A stretch of 64,000 nucleotides of DNA from Massospora cicadina (GCA_022478985.1 JAKSZP010017340.1:56745-120744); one strand, 5' to 3'. Positions 1 through 12,430 are shown, counted from the stretch's first letter. Notes: generated by a model from the sequence alone, not told the origin. Numbers and translations: made by a program.

Positions 1-1
1 G

Positions 2-207
2 ATGCTTTATAAGATTGTTGAGGACAAAAAGTATGTTTCAACAAGACCCTCAGTCCAAACAGACCTAATAATGGCGTCGCTTAAGGCCAAAGGGCATGGA
101 GGATTCAAAAAGATGAAAGAGCATCTGAAGCAATTCTACTATTGGGAGTCAATGTATTTTGACATCCAAGAAGCACTAAAATGCTGTGCGGAGTGTCAAG
201 GAAAAAC
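2..207 (+). pseudogene. Ty3/gypsy integrase, zinc-binding (HHCC) part, first half of element TE1
   Basis: Reads as the N-terminal zinc-binding part of a retrotransposon integrase, which inserts element cDNA into chromosomes. The frame shows a His-rich start (GHGGFKKMKEH), the WES...D spacer typical of Ty3/gypsy integrases and the CCAEC pair of cysteines. It closely resembles the integrase of family B on the minus strand around 21060-21200. The element starts outside the window. The reading frame is broken after the GKT codons by the solo LTR at 208-1060 and continues at 1066 in the same sense once one 5-bp target copy is removed. It is a dead partial gene. Confidence 0.8.
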
Positions 208-1060
208 TGTTATGTTCAAATGGCATCATAGTGGGGACCAACCCCAAGGATAAGGCTGGGCGCCAGGAGGCCCAGAAGGTGAAGCTGCAGGCCTTCCCTG
301 ACCTCAGGCATACACTAGACCAACGCTGGGTACAGGCTAAATATGCCCAGGTTGGTACAAGTGAGGTGCCAAATGCCCAGCCCCTTACGTCAGCCCAGGC
401 GTTAAAATGGACAGTTTACCAAATAAACTCTGACAGTTCCATTTGGTTAGTCAAGGAATGGGGATTCAAACCTGTTCCATTTATGAAACAACGCGTTCAG
501 GTCAGATACAACTTCAATTAATTACTTGAGTGAAGTCAGTTTCAGAATATTTGACCAATTGGGATGGAAGTGTCTGCCTATTGGTGGGTCATTGCTTGGG
601 TCCACTTCTGCAAACCCCTTATTCCCCCATCTGAGTTTTAAATATGTTTTCCCTGACCAACATTCCTTGTTGGTCAACTTCATAAATAAACATTTTCCCA
701 TTTTACAATTTTATTTTATGATATTTTGAACGCTCCTATGCGCAAACCTCTTCAGAGAGGTCTCACGCTCCATTAACCTTGCCATTGTAAATACACTCCA
801 GCTATCCCCTAGTGCACCGTTGGTTCTCCCAGGTTCCTTCCAACCTAGGTCGCTTAACCCCTTTGTCTTTGTGCACCGCGTCACTTTTTGGTGGATCACT
901 TATTATAAAACTTGCACTTCTCTGCCTATGTTGTTATTGCTCCAGCACCCTCTTCTGGGCTTTAATAACTTTAGCACTAATGGCTAGTTCCCTGGCGTGG
1001 GCCTTGTTCACTGTGCACTACCACGCTGGGAGCAGGGGAGTTATAGACACTCTCCTTACA
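208..1060 (+). mobile_element. Solo LTR, family A (853 bp), inserted in the TE1 integrase
   Basis: Begins TGTTATGTTC and ends CTCCTTACA, so it has TG...CA termini. It is flanked by a perfect 5-bp target duplication AAAAC (203-207 and 1061-1065). Removing the insert and one copy of the duplication rejoins the interrupted integrase frame (GKTV followed by SKITSYQLVQPKF, which aligns with the family-B integrase). Inside are a TATA-like TTTAAATA (637-644), a possible start region at about 669 and an AATAAA (685-690). A solo LTR is expected from recombination between the two LTRs of a full element. The open frames inside it do not look like genes. Confidence 0.88.
637..690 (+). promoter_or_regulatory. 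Family-A LTR promoter: TATA box, hairpin at predicted start, poly(A) signal
   Basis: TTTAAATA lies about 32 bp upstream of GTTGGTCAAC (670-679). A perfect 9-bp inverted repeat TGACCAACA/TGTTGGTCA (654-662 and 668-676, 5-nt loop) spans the predicted start, and AATAAA follows at 685. The same spacing and nearly the same start motif occur in the chromovirus LTR (TATA 39788, GTTGGTCAATT 39820), suggesting the two LTR families are related. The start site is inferred, not observed. Confidence 0.5.
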
Positions 1061-1065
1061 AAAAC

Positions 1066-1930
1066 CGTTTCAAAAATCACATCTTACCAGCTTGTTCAGC
1101 CCAAGTTTGCCTAGAACACTGTATCTATCAATGTTGTCAGTCAATTTCTGACAAGCAATATGAAGGCCAAGTACATCATTGTAGCCATTGACCACTTGAG
1201 TAAATGGGTTGAGGCCAAGGCTAATTGGGAAGTTGGAGTGGCAACTGCAGCCTTCATCCTTGAAAACATCATCACAAGCATGGATGCCCCCAGGTTATCC
1301 TTACCAATAATGGAACCAATTTTACTGCCAATGTCCTTGCCAAGCTCAGCCAATTAATAAGAGTACAAGGTGTGCTTTCTGCTCCCTATCATCCCAAAAC
1401 TAATTATACTGTTGAGCGTGCAAATGGGATGTTGGTGAATATTATCAGGAAATTAACTTTGGCCAAACCATTCAAATGAAGTACATTTCTAAGTTTGGCA
1501 GTATTTGCCTACAATATCTCCTACCATTCATCAACCAGGATTTTACAATTTAAAATATTATATGGAAGACATCCAGCCCTATCAACGCTACTATATTCTA
1601 ACCCTGGAGGAACCTAGAAAAAACACTTATCCTCAATTCATCGAGAAGCTTGCAGATGCTTAATCAAACTACAAGATCAGGCCTTTGACAACAAATTTGC
1701 TGTGAAAAAGACCTGACATCAAAAGGGCTTAGAAAATTGCCACAAATTGGCTGAATTCGAAGTTAACAGTGAAGTTTTATCTTACAACTCCCATGGATTG
1801 GGCTGATTGCAAAAGTTAGATTGCATCTGGGTAGGGCCATTCAGAGTGATTGATAAGACATCTAAGTTCATATACACAATCAATGATATTAGGACCAGAC
1901 ATATATACATTTAAGTTCATGAAAAATTCT
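1066..1930 (+). pseudogene. Ty3/gypsy integrase core and C-terminus, second half of element TE1
   Basis: Continues the integrase after the solo LTR. In order it shows the WNTVSIN-like segment with a stop in place of Trp, then the catalytic core: first Asp in AIDH (1190-1192), second Asp replaced by Asn in the TNNGTNF motif (1306-1308), and catalytic Glu in VERANG (1414-1416). Frames shift after about 1290 and again near 1460. The downstream tail (LRGP-like region near 1830-1920) matches the end of pol. With the second Asp gone and several frameshifts it cannot be active. The change at 1306 is the G-to-A type in a CGA context. Confidence 0.8.
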
Positions 1931-2048
1931 TAAGAAAGTATAATAAGTGGGCCAATCAAGAAAGGAATATATACATATATTAATAGTTTTAATCTAATTA
2001 ATACTTTAGTTCGCACTTGAGGTTGGGGAGAGAATCTAACTCCAGACT

Positions 2049-3002
2049 TGTTGGCAGTTCAGGCCAAAATTAACAAATGATGAAGACCAATGATGGATAA
2101 TCAGGAATCTTAGGGCTTATGTTCAAGTTAAGTGGGGTGAAATGTCGATTCTGGTGGTTGACTCAAAAATAAACCCTTTGACAACCAACAGTTGGACCAA
2201 TTATCCTTTCAATGTTTGAGCTAAAACCATAATTCCTACCTTAAAGCCTATTGCAATTCCATAGCTCAAGGCAATTCTATCAACATCAATACAATCCAAA
2301 AATTCTATAAAAAGCTCAAGTCGAATATGCACGCAGATTCAGGTCAATTGTTGCACCCAAAAACTTGTATAATGGTACCAATTACTCAGTACCAATATTA
2401 TTATCCATCATAAGAAATTGCTCAGGATTGACATGAAGTTAACGTCTATGAAGTCCTATGGACAGATAGATATTAAAACGTAGTCAATTTCCCAACCTAG
2501 GGAGAAATTCATATGTCAATCTTTGTAATTGGCACAATGACACTTGCACATGGACTGCCAGAATGGGAGTAAACAGTGCTATTGAGAGAGGCCTGCCAAC
2601 GTCCCAATTTGAAGTACATCACTTACTTCAGTAAATAAGAAACTTCACAGTAGATGTATTTTGTCAGCAGTATGATGAACTTCAAATCAAGAGGATCTTA
2701 GGACAATTTTGCGTGTACTTATTGTGATTTTTGTCCCTGAAATCCACCCAATTTAAGTGTATTTTGCCACCAATAAATCTAGCAATAGGACTCAGTCATA
2801 TAAGTTTAAGGGCCAAACTGAAGTGGAAAATAATATGTCAAAATTGAATGCTTGAATGTGGCCAGGAGATGCCCTAGAGGTATAAATACCAGCGCCTGGC
2901 CTAATAATTAAGTATAAAATAAAAAACCTCTAATAAAGATATTTTATTTTACCTCTTTCCTAAGTTTTTTATCAGAATCTCTTCTTTGGAGAAGTGTCAA
3001 CA
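2049..3002 (+). repeat. Probable 3' LTR of element TE1 (about 954 bp)
   Basis: Follows a purine-rich stretch (GAGGTTGGGGAGAGAA, about 2012-2027) after the pol region. It starts TGTTGGCAG and ends GTGTCAACA, giving TG...CA ends that are near-inverted repeats. It contains a TATA box (GTATAAATACC at about 2880) and AATAAAG near 2930, as an LTR should. The matching 5' LTR lies outside the window, so boundaries rest only on the end motifs. The adjoining GTATG (3003-3007) would be the target duplication. Confidence 0.6.
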
Positions 3003-3229
3003 GTATGGAAGTGCCGAATCCCCAGCTTGTAACCAAAACTGCCTTAGAAGAAGTTCCTGATTATGAAGGGAAATTTAAACCCAAAATCAATTGGAGGAGT
3101 TGGTGCTATTTTAATATGCCTAGTGAGTTTCCAAAAGGTCTGAATACCATATGCCACTGGCAAAATCAAGGATCAATTGGCCAAACCTCGCCCCAAATAT
3201 ATGTGCAGGATTTAATTTATCAAGTGAGC

Positions 3230-5375
3230 GATCCTTGGAATTTAACAGTTGCCTCCAGAACTCATGCATCATGGTTTTCAGACACCCCAACTACACAATC
3301 ATTCACAGATGCCAGCATCCTAACAGGTGCTTGGCCTTACACATGGACACCAGCAAGGCGGGCATTCACATTTCGTAAAAGTGGGTCAAGGATGAAGTTG
3401 TACAAGAGTGTGCTTAAAGGGTCCCTTTGGAGGAGGCCCCTTTGAGGGTGAACCACTTCAGTGAGGAAACTAGGGTCACGAAAAGCTATTATAGCAGACT
3501 CCATGAACAGCATCACCCAATTAATGAACTGGTGGGGGAGGTGAAATTTGTGGAGTTAGGCTTTGAGGTAATACCAGTTGATTCTATCATAGGCTTTTTG
3601 ATGGTCTAAGAACAAAGCGCCCCAGTAGCCTTGGACTGGCAGACATTGACCATGGTGTGTATGTTGTCCCATTTTGACCGTTTGAGGATAAAACCGAACT
3701 GCTCAGAGGATATTGCTTTAAAAGCAACTTCTCCTAGGCGGTTGGATATTATTTTAATGAATAACTTATTATTTGTATTAGTAAGTGATATGTGGCACCA
3801 GTTTGCCAAGTCCAGCTTTTACCCCTTCTTATACAGCGTTATTATAGACCTCCTGACTCCCAGGGAGGAAGCACATTTCTAAAAGACATTTTTTCATTGA
3901 GGCAAGCATTAGTGAGGAGAAGTATCAAATTATTTTTTGTAGAACTCATACGGAATTCTATCTAGACCTGGACACTTACTATGCAGTGCACCATGAACGG
4001 CATACCAGAGTTCTTCTCAATTGATTAAATTCATTAACTCTGGGTATCAGAAAACAGTGCAGATATGTGCGCCATCAAGAAACTCATCAATTGCAGCAGG
4101 TTCGATTGGTTTGAACATATACAACTAGGAGTAAAAGTCATAAACTTTGAATGTCACTTCATCTGTAGAGTTTGCGATGGAGTTGTCTGGCTACCTCACC
4201 TGTGTGCAGGCAAAGCTCTGTCACGTTGCAAAGAATTTTCGGAAAAAGTAGGCGGAGCATGTGCCACCCGCCATGATATCTTTTGCATTGAACTGAGCAC
4301 AAACACAATTTTTGTGTTATCTTACCAGTGCGTTGAGATGAGCAGACATTTCTGCCCACTTATGACTCCACTTTGGGCTGTACCCTGAAGCGGGGACATT
4401 AGACTTTAGGTGGTCAACTTCCGCTAGTGTGTGCTTAATGACCGCCAAGGCGGCCTGAGAGTGTTGTGATGAGATGTGGCATGCCTGAAGGATGGTGTTC
4501 ACTTTGAAGGCTGACCAGGTTGAGAGTGGGTCAGACCAGAATGGTGTGAGAAACTACAGCGTCAAAGTTATGGTTCCCACCCATGCTGAAAATATGGGTG
4601 ACGTGAGCTCAGCCAATAGAAGTTTGCACCATTTGGTACTTGTGACGCTGGTCTTGATAAAGTGAAGGAAATTGACACCATCCTGTGGTTTAAGAAATCA
4701 ATCTTTATTGTTTTAAAGTGCGCAACCTGGGGGCAAATGTTCAACAGGGTAATAAGGTCAATGTAGGACATACACCTCAACTGACTATTGTGCACATGGT
4801 GATGGGAAACGTTGGGTAGTAACGGTGTGTGCTTGGGGAGGGTATCATAAAGCCCCAGGGTGGCTTTTAAAACGCATAGTTCAACGTGCCCCTGCGGGAG
4901 AGGGGTAGGCGTTGAAGGCCAGCGGTTGATGGCTGGGTTAGCCCAGAAATTCCGGTCGCCCACCACAAATGGATTAGGTTGAAGTAGGAGGGAAGGTACA
5001 TCCAAGAGGAACTCCTGGTGAGCCCGTGCACAGTTTGGGGCGTAAACATTAACTATAGCATGCACTTCATCAATCCATGAAAAGGACATGGCCAGCACAT
5101 GAGACATTGAGATACAAATTTTTAGATAAAAATTTAAAACTATGGGGCGCACATATAAGCACCCAACAGTGCCCCACAGTGTGGCGACCAAAAGAAAAGG
5201 GAGGAAAGGACCATGGTTGCCCATGTGTTTTGGCACCATGTGGACAGTGGGCTTCCTGAATTTCTAAGATATCCACCAGTAAATTATTTCTTAAAAACCT
5301 CAGTTTTCTAGCCTGGGACAGCGAGGCCTTGGGTCCATCAATGTTCAATGTCCCTATAGTGAAGGAGACCCTCAT
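3230..5375 (-). pseudogene. LINE2 ORF2 remnant: endonuclease and reverse transcriptase
   Basis: Starts at an ATG at 5375 with a protein (FTIGTLNIDGPKASLSQARK) that matches the LINE1 ORF2 start (FTLGMLNIAGLKASPSQARK) almost residue for residue. The apurinic-type endonuclease continues with EIQEAHCP, a VNVYAPN segment, and a VGDRNFW version of the GDxN motif near 4955. The RT part, in other frames, shows the counterpart of the PQRGLRQGDPLSP motif (about 3415-3450) and a worn FADD region near 3300. At least three frame changes and multiple stops make it non-functional. Confidence 0.78.
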
Positions 5376-5791
5376 CGCACCTTAGGTGTAATGGGAATGC
5401 CCCCTTGCCTTTCTTCGCCTCTTTTTTAAGATGCTCCTTAATGCATTTATGTGCATTGGACGAATTCAAGTCATAATTGTCCTTAGGAAAATAATGGTTT
5501 TTTTAGATTTTTCGTTTTTGGATTTTAAAAACTGCCAAGTTTTCATATTGAGGTGCTCCTGCAGTGCAACTTTGTGGGGCAATTTAAACTCAGAGAGGGT
5601 TGTGTTGGTATAATTGGTTTTGATTGGTGCATAGTATTTTTGCGCAGGTGAATCCAACTCAAACACCTGGTTTGAAGGTTGGTGGGCCCTATTTGATTAG
5701 TGAGCAAATTCTTGAGCTTCTTCAGCTGTGAGTAACTTGATGTCAGCTTAATTCTGCCGGCGGGATCACAGATGCTGCTGAGGCTGCTGCC

Positions 5792-6736
5792 TTAGCCGCT
5801 ATACAGCCTGTTTGGCCTTTTTGCACTCTTATGGGGACACAGGTTTAACCTGTATATAACACCCCTGTGCACCCCATGGGAAGGCAGCATAGGTGTCAAT
5901 GGCAGGTTTGTAATGGGAGTTGGCGCTTCCCATTGCATCTGGGAGAATTTCTTACTGAGTGATGCCCTCTCTGGAAGGGCAGGTGTGTGCCTTATGGCAA
6001 AAGCATGATAATAGGTGCATATAGGGGGTGCGCTATCCACCATAACTTGGAATAGGCGGGAGTCTTGCCCATCAATATTGAGCACTATGGAGTGTGGAAT
6101 TTGGGTCAAGTCTTCCACGATGACTGCAGATGGGTTGATCACTGCAATTGCTTTTCCCATGCTAAGCTCTGACATAGGCATTAAGTGCTGCATTTTGAAA
6201 GAGTGTAATTTCTTATAACTTTTTAGTCCATCCAAGAGGTAACGTTTGAGTACTGTACTTCTCACCGTTGGGGGAGAAAGTCAAAAAGTAACAAAAATTT
6301 GGTTAGGTTTGCTCTAACGAGTGTGCTTAGTTTCAACCTCCCATTGACCATCTGGGACATTGACCACCAAATGCAACTGTGTAGCTTCATCCGCTTCTTA
6401 CACGGTTTCAAACCCAAGGTCTGATCAACCTCATCATAGAATGAGGTGTTATGTACACAACGGTCAGGAAGTGTTTGTGTACATCACTACAGAACTTCTC
6501 CCAAAGTGCCATCAAATTGATATCCAAAAAACTCTAAGCTCATGCTCCACTAATGATAGTGGCTGGTAATGCGAGGTTTTGATGTATTGGTTGCATTTTG
6601 CCTTCCAAGCTAAAATCTCTGGCGAGATACTCACATCCACTTTCTTAGTTTTTTCCTGGCCACCAGTGTCGCTGGGGAATTTCCTAACTTTGGATGGTGC
6701 AAAAACTGACACTGTTCCTTTTAAAACGCTAGCCAA
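5792..6736 (-). pseudogene. LINE2 ORF1 remnant (nucleic-acid-binding protein)
   Basis: Corresponds to ORF1 of LINE1. The segment at 6265-5900 aligns with LINE1 ORF1 (VLKRYLLDGLKSYKKLHSF against ILEQHLKDGLAIYGEIQSF; GKAIAVI against GKAIAVL; VDSAPPICTYYHAF against VDSAPPICTHCDAF). The CCHC zinc knuckle kept by LINE1 has lost its second Cys and its last Cys. A frameshift near 6270-6500 separates the N-terminal part. Presumably once an RNA-chaperone-like ORF1 protein; now dead. Confidence 0.75.
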
Positions 6737-6750
6737 CCTCTACTGACATT

Positions 6751-8980
6751 GGGTGCACACTAACATCCTCTAGAGGTTGTCAAAATTACCAGTCTTGAAT
6801 TGAATTGGTTGCAATAAGTGATTGCAACGAGAAAGAAAAGTTTGATTTTATCGGTCAAATTATGCAAAATTTGCTGATCTCCATCTATTATAAACCATTA
6901 TATTAAATTTGGTTGATTGTATTAAGCAAACTAAGTAAACCTACTGATTTCCAAATAAAAATTCATTTTTTTTAAATAAAGTTGATCTTATTGTCTAAAT
7001 TATGCAAAAATAATAGCCATCTATAATGATTTAAGCTCACCATGGTATGATCTCATACTTACCTGGATTATGAACATACCCCTCAGCCATAGGACATATA
7101 TCAAGTAAAAGTTGATTTGAAGTTATTGCTTTGGAAATGGTGGAATTAAAAGCTATCCACCAATGTATTAGTCTCACAATTAAAATCCATTGCTTCTGGT
7201 CTATTTCAAAATACATACTAAATTATTGGTCAGATACTGTACTAATCCTTACAAATTTAGTAGAAAACTTCTCTCTTGCCTAAGAATCACTTTTGCAAAT
7301 TGAAAGTGACCAGATCAAGTTCAGAGAGAATACACCGCCTGCTTGTGTGATACTACAAATATAGTGCAGTATCTCACAGTCAATTAATCCAGTGTAAGTA
7401 GGACGCTCCGCCTGTTTGTGCTTAGTACATAGAAATGGACATACCGCGCATGCTCCTATTTTCTAAAGGTATAACAAAGTACTCCACGATGAAGAGAAAC
7501 TCCACCAATGACTTACCACTGAATCTGACCATAGTGACATCAGCAATTGTTCCCAATTGGCCTCAAGCAAACCAGCACCTTCTCCTGAGCTAAGTTATGC
7601 ATGTTCCAAATCAAAAACAAACTGAAGTCCTCCAATATGGGTTAAGTATCCACCAGATCACCTCCCGCTGACACCTTCCACAAAGAGGTTGCAATGGTAC
7701 CCAATTGATTCTAAGTGAAATGGAAACCACGCCAGCATCTAAAGCATTTTAAGAGGTTTTTTGTTGACTATTGAGATACAAAACCCAGCGATCTTTACGC
7801 CACTCAACTGGGGCCCAATGCAGACTCACCAATAACAGAGTCAGTTCCAGTTGCCCTTAACAAACCCTCTGGACTTGACAAAGAGAATTTGGGGAATGCT
7901 GTAGCATAATCAAGTCTTCCAATGTTGGAGTATTCCCTGGCACTTCTAAATCTGATTGAACTATCAAGCACTCACAAAAATTTCAGGCAAAACCCTCAAT
8001 GATGTTCTAGTTGCATTAAAATTTTAATTTGACACTAGCCAAGCTGATCGCACAACATATTTTTTGGTTCATATCACTGACAATAACACATTTGAGGCAG
8101 GGACAATCTCCAACTAAAATTAATCGCTCACACAACAAATTTGTCACGCCAAATTCCTGACAAAAATACATTGGGGATGGGATGGTCCCAGATAAAATTG
8201 ATCTGCTTGCTTACCAAACTCATTGGGATGCAACCTCAATGCCTTACTATAGAGTTGGGATCTATGTCCAAACAATCTGACAACCAATTATATTTGGGCG
8301 TTGGAAAATCAACCAGATGGATTTTTCCAATGATTTAAGTGGATTTATGATGATATAGGTCAATCCTGGTGGAATAGCTTATTGACTAAATTTTATGTTT
8401 ATTAGGTGATTGCTAGTTAGTTGCTCCCCAATTTAGGTTGAGACAAATCCAAGTATTCTTCTGAGTTTGGAAGTTAGGATTTTTTTGGCAATTGATGGCC
8501 CCAGTTTTAGTAAAATTATCACTGGCAGCTAGTATCTAAGGATGATCCATTTGTATCAATTAAGTAATTTTGGCAGAACCTGACTATTTCGAGTTTGAGG
8601 CGGCTAGAGTTGTTTCTGGCGCCTCATATTAGATATTTGATTGTTTCCTAAAAGGGCAATTCTCTGAACAGTTGATTATGATGAGTTAAAGCATGTGTCA
8701 GAGTGAAGCTGAGATGTCTTGAGTTATCCAGGCGATTGAAGATGTTTCCAGTGCATAATTACTATCAAATTCGATTTAATATTTATTTTTGATTACTTAT
8801 TTCTTTAGCTCATCAGCAACTCAAGGCCAAGGATGAGCTGAAACTAATAATTGGTCATTGGGAATAATGGGGTGAGATGGTCGACGCCAGGGAAGAGAGT
8901 AGCGCAGTGGAAGGCAGAGAAGAATGGTTGGCTGTAAGAACCAGTGATGAGCCAATAGGTTAGCGGTGGGTGTAGTAAGC
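6751..8980. other. Unassigned stretch, no supported gene
   Basis: No reading frame longer than about 70 codons looks like a protein. The part from 6830 to 7260 is AT-rich spacer. From about 7560 to 8340 the sequence is more GC-balanced and contains short protein-like pieces on the plus strand (for example KPSGLDKENLGNAV near 7860, which resembles a LINE RT finger motif), so it may be a very old LINE remnant. Two imperfect copies of an 80-bp segment lie side by side at about 8070-8225 (ACTGACAATAACACATTTGAGG and CCTGACAAAAATACATTGGGG starts). Confidence 0.4.
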
Positions 8981-8984
8981 CCTA

Positions 8985-9030
8985 TTGTAAATAGTATATA
9001 TACCTGGCGCTTACCTTTCAATAAAATTTC
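8985..9030 (+). promoter_or_regulatory. LTR-like TATA box and poly(A) signal
   Basis: AGTATATATACC (about 8990-9003) is followed by TTCAATAAAATTTCC (about 9017-9031). The arrangement resembles the TATA/AATAAA pair of the TE1 LTR near 2880-2935, including a shared CCTGGCGC/AGCGCCTGG string. It may belong to an unrecognised LTR or to the 5' region of LINE3. No LTR boundaries or target duplication were found. Confidence 0.3.
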
Positions 9031-9271
9031 CCTTCGCCTAATCTACCTTTTGTCTATGTTTATAATTTATTTTGTTGGTTGGAGGTTAGGCTAGGGGCTC
9101 CCCAAATGGCACAGGTGATACATTAAGGGGTCAGCCAGTGCTGCTGGCCCCAAGTCTAAGTAAACGTCAAGGGCTGACAAGTCTTCATACTGGTTGGCCT
9201 GCAGACCAGCAGAGCCCACTGTCACTGGAAAAGCGATTTTCTGACATTTGGTGAAAAAAGTGAAAATCTCA

Positions 9272-12200
9272 ATGGACGAATTTTTCTATGCCACTGTGAG
9301 CAAGACATGGACTGGAGACCCAACTAAAGTATCAGTCAAGTATTTTCCCATCCAAAAGGACATGATGACGCATCACGGCATGTCCTACTGAGATATTAAG
9401 CAGTTGAGGCCTTCCAATTACCAAAATTAACAGTGGTCCAGTGGATTATGAAGGACGTCTCTCCCACCACTATTGCCCTAAGAGGGACCACAAGTTCTCC
9501 GCCAGCACCACTAAATTTGGCTAGAAAACCAGAGCTTTCTCAATATGGCTATCCTTTTCAAGTCATCTTGCTTCCGCACTGAAGATGCCTTGGAGTGGAT
9601 AAAGCTTCCCATTAACCGCCAAACAGTGGTAGCCAACATCCGTGAGGATTTAAAGACCACTGATGCAAAGGCCTGGCTCAGAACTGATTAATCTCCGTAA
9701 TGCTATGGAGTATAACAAGGCTGGTAACCCTCAAAGTCATCCTGGAAGTGTGAGTTAGGGCCTCCTACTGGCGGAACTCACTGCATATTTGAAACGTTTC
9801 CCAATTGTTTCCACCGCCCTCAAATAGGCGCTTCACATCATTCCAGTTGAAACCACGCTGGAATGGAACAATACCGCATTCTCCACCAAAGAGGCACCGC
9901 CATGGATTAAAGCCAGTTTTGAGGCTGCCAAAGCCTTTCACTAGTCATATATGTGGGTCCTACTGGCAGCTACATCCAATATGATGAAAGCAGGTTGAAC
10001 CAAAGAGAAGGTGGTTGTGTGAGGGCCCTTCCAGGACTGGTTGCTGGAAGAATCCATAAATTGGAGTGCCAATGGCTACACCCCACTCAAAAAATATTGG
10101 TTCTGAGTTGGTGCCAGTATTGACCTTATCCATGAGTGGGCGTCCTTGGGTCACCAAACTGATTCATGAAACCCTTTGCGGCTATGCTTTCCCTATCACA
10201 AAGTAGAAAATCTAGAGAAATCATGCAACCAATTTATTGAGTTGGCCAACTGAGATGCTGCAGGCTTCATCCCCAAATTCGAATAGCCCTGGATCAAACA
10301 TAAAGTATTACCCCAATCAGCTTCAGTGATGCTGAAAGTTACGACTCCTGACATCCATGTAGAATGGCCCCAGGCTGGAATATGGACCATAACTATCTGA
10401 GACTGAGAACAATTATTACCAAACTCACCATTGCAGCTCCCTACGCTGCTGAGGGCTTCTCACTGATGAAGGCGTTCCAGTGGTGCAAAGCTGAGGTGCC
10501 CACCAAAATGGCAAGGGTGTTTACCAACGGTGGCTGGAATGGTGTCACCATGAAGGAAAGGTGCTAATGCAACTCATCACGCTTAAAGTGCACCTAAAAA
10601 TTCTTCATCCAGCGTGCTGTCCTGAAGCTTCATTACACTGATACTGTCTGGGGATCTTTCTAGCTTTACGCCCACAGTTGGCAAAAATTTGAAATTAATG
10701 CATCAATGGCTTGGAGTATCAGTCACCGTAGCATCAATATGCGCCAGGAGGAGCGTTCTTGAACCAGGGATTCAGCCTTGAAAAGTCTAGTAGCTGGATA
10801 TTGAAAGGAAAAACCCTTCAAATGCCAAAACAAACGCTAAAAATAAGTGATATAGCACCGCAGCCACTCAATCTGATGAATCTTTTTGGAATGCACCAGA
10901 AGTCATATTGACTACATAAGCCAATTAATCAACGGTGGGTTTACAGATTATCGAGTGCTAAAGTTATAACTTAAGGATGCTATTCAATCCATCTTTTTTT
11001 TGTGGAAGAGGAAGAGTGGTCCAATCAGATTATGTCAGTTTATTAAGAACTCAATAGGGTCCTAAAAGGAAGTGACTTTAATTATTATTGGGTCCTCAAG
11101 TGGGGACACATTGGCATTGCAATTCCAAATAAAATTGATCTCCAAAAGGGTTTTAAAGTTAATATAAAATATAAGGACGTATAATTGCGAGTGTAGGTGA
11201 CAAATTATGATAATTAAACTTCTCAGTATGTCACTTTCTAAAACCTGTTAACTGACCACAAATTGGAATGGGTCCATGAAGTGATCTGCACTGGCTTTTC
11301 CTATTACGTGGAGGTTCTGTAGTTTAGGCAAGCTGGCGGCAATTATAGACAAACTCCTCCAACCCCAAACTGTGGAATCTTTATATGAACCACACCTTGG
11401 ATGAAGTCAAACAAGATCGTCTTGCCATGCTTCATATGCTTTCCTGGCCTCAGCCATGTCATTTACATAAAACATGAGGAATCCAAGCAGGTGCTCCTGT
11501 TCTGCTATCAGACAGGCCACATGATGGCCCAATGCCATCATTGAAAAGGGAAGACAGCCCATGAGTATGATTATGACCTAGTAGCGTAATTACAAAGGTA
11601 GGATAAAAAACATTTCTCCGCCTTCAGACAGAGAGTGGATCCCACGGAACCTCACAGAGGTAGCAGACATGAAGTAACAGAAAAAGGAGCTGGATGTTGC
11701 CCACAAAGAGGCGTGGGATCGGGAGGCAGCTAAGCAACTTAAAGCTGCTGATGAGCCCTTCATCAACCTCAACACCAAGGTGTACAATATGTACGAGGGG
11801 ATGGGCTTTAAACCAGTTGCACCTCAGCCATCCCAAAAAGAGTGGACAGAGTGGGAGGAGGAGCGAAGGATAAAGCCTGGCCCCAAATAGATGCCCAAGT
11901 TGGGTTAACCATCACTGGAGCCAAAAAGCTTGGCAAATAAACCTGATAAACAGAAGATGGGCAAGAAGTCAGCACGGAAATACTCTGCAAAAAATTAGTG
12001 CTGATAACTAACCAACCTCTGATACTGCCAAGCAACAAGTGTTAACCAAACAAAACCCAGCGAAAATGGACTGCGCCACTAAAAAACCTAATACTAGTTC
12101 TGATAAATGGTTGGGTAATGTTACTGAATCTACCAAATCAGTCCAAGGCTTCAAAGGCGCTCCCCAAGATAGTCTCAAATCTTTGCCCTTGTCAATTGAC

Positions 12201-12430
12201 AAGGAAATGGGGATGGAGATAGAGTACCTGGTGCACAAAATGGCTGGCACCAAGGTCCCTGTACCCACTAATCAACCTCAAAAAATGCAAAAACAGCACC
12301 CAACCTCAGCGTCAACTGCTTTCAAAAACCCAACCTCCGTCCATGATTCAATTCATAATTCTGGATACCAAATAATTCTCATACATTTGGGTCAGGCAAC
12401 CAATAATAATTATAGTGACAACATTTGCTA
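9272..12430 (+). pseudogene. LINE3 ORF1 remnant with one-Cys-short zinc knuckle
   Basis: An ATG at 9272 opens a frame with protein-like content (MDEFFYATVSKTWTGDPTK) interrupted by stops; the sense continues in changing frames to about 12430. Near 11490-11530 it encodes VLLFCYQTGHMMAQC, a zinc knuckle of the CxxC-H-C type whose first Cys is replaced. The last part (12039-12431) is Lys/Gln/Ser/Pro-rich, low in structure, and open for 130 codons. The region is longer than typical LINE ORF1, so part of it may belong to another element. Confidence 0.5.

Larger units (their letters stand above)
3200..6750 (-). mobile_element. LINE2: decayed non-LTR retrotransposon, same family as LINE1
   Basis: On the minus strand this stretch runs parallel to LINE1 (33290-38558): ORF1 segment ILAWKAKCNQYI near 6600 against ILAWKARCNQYI in LINE1, a ruined zinc knuckle near 6015, the ORF2 start at 5375, endonuclease, and RT motifs down to about 3230. 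Similarity fades before the TE1 LTR end at 3002, so the 3' part is missing or lies beyond TE1. Many stops and frameshifts and a lower resemblance than between LTR pairs show it is older than LINE1. Confidence 0.8.

Noticed and set aside
4568..5239. Long minus-strand frame considered as a host gene
   Set aside because: It aligns with the endonuclease part of LINE1 ORF2, so it is LINE2.
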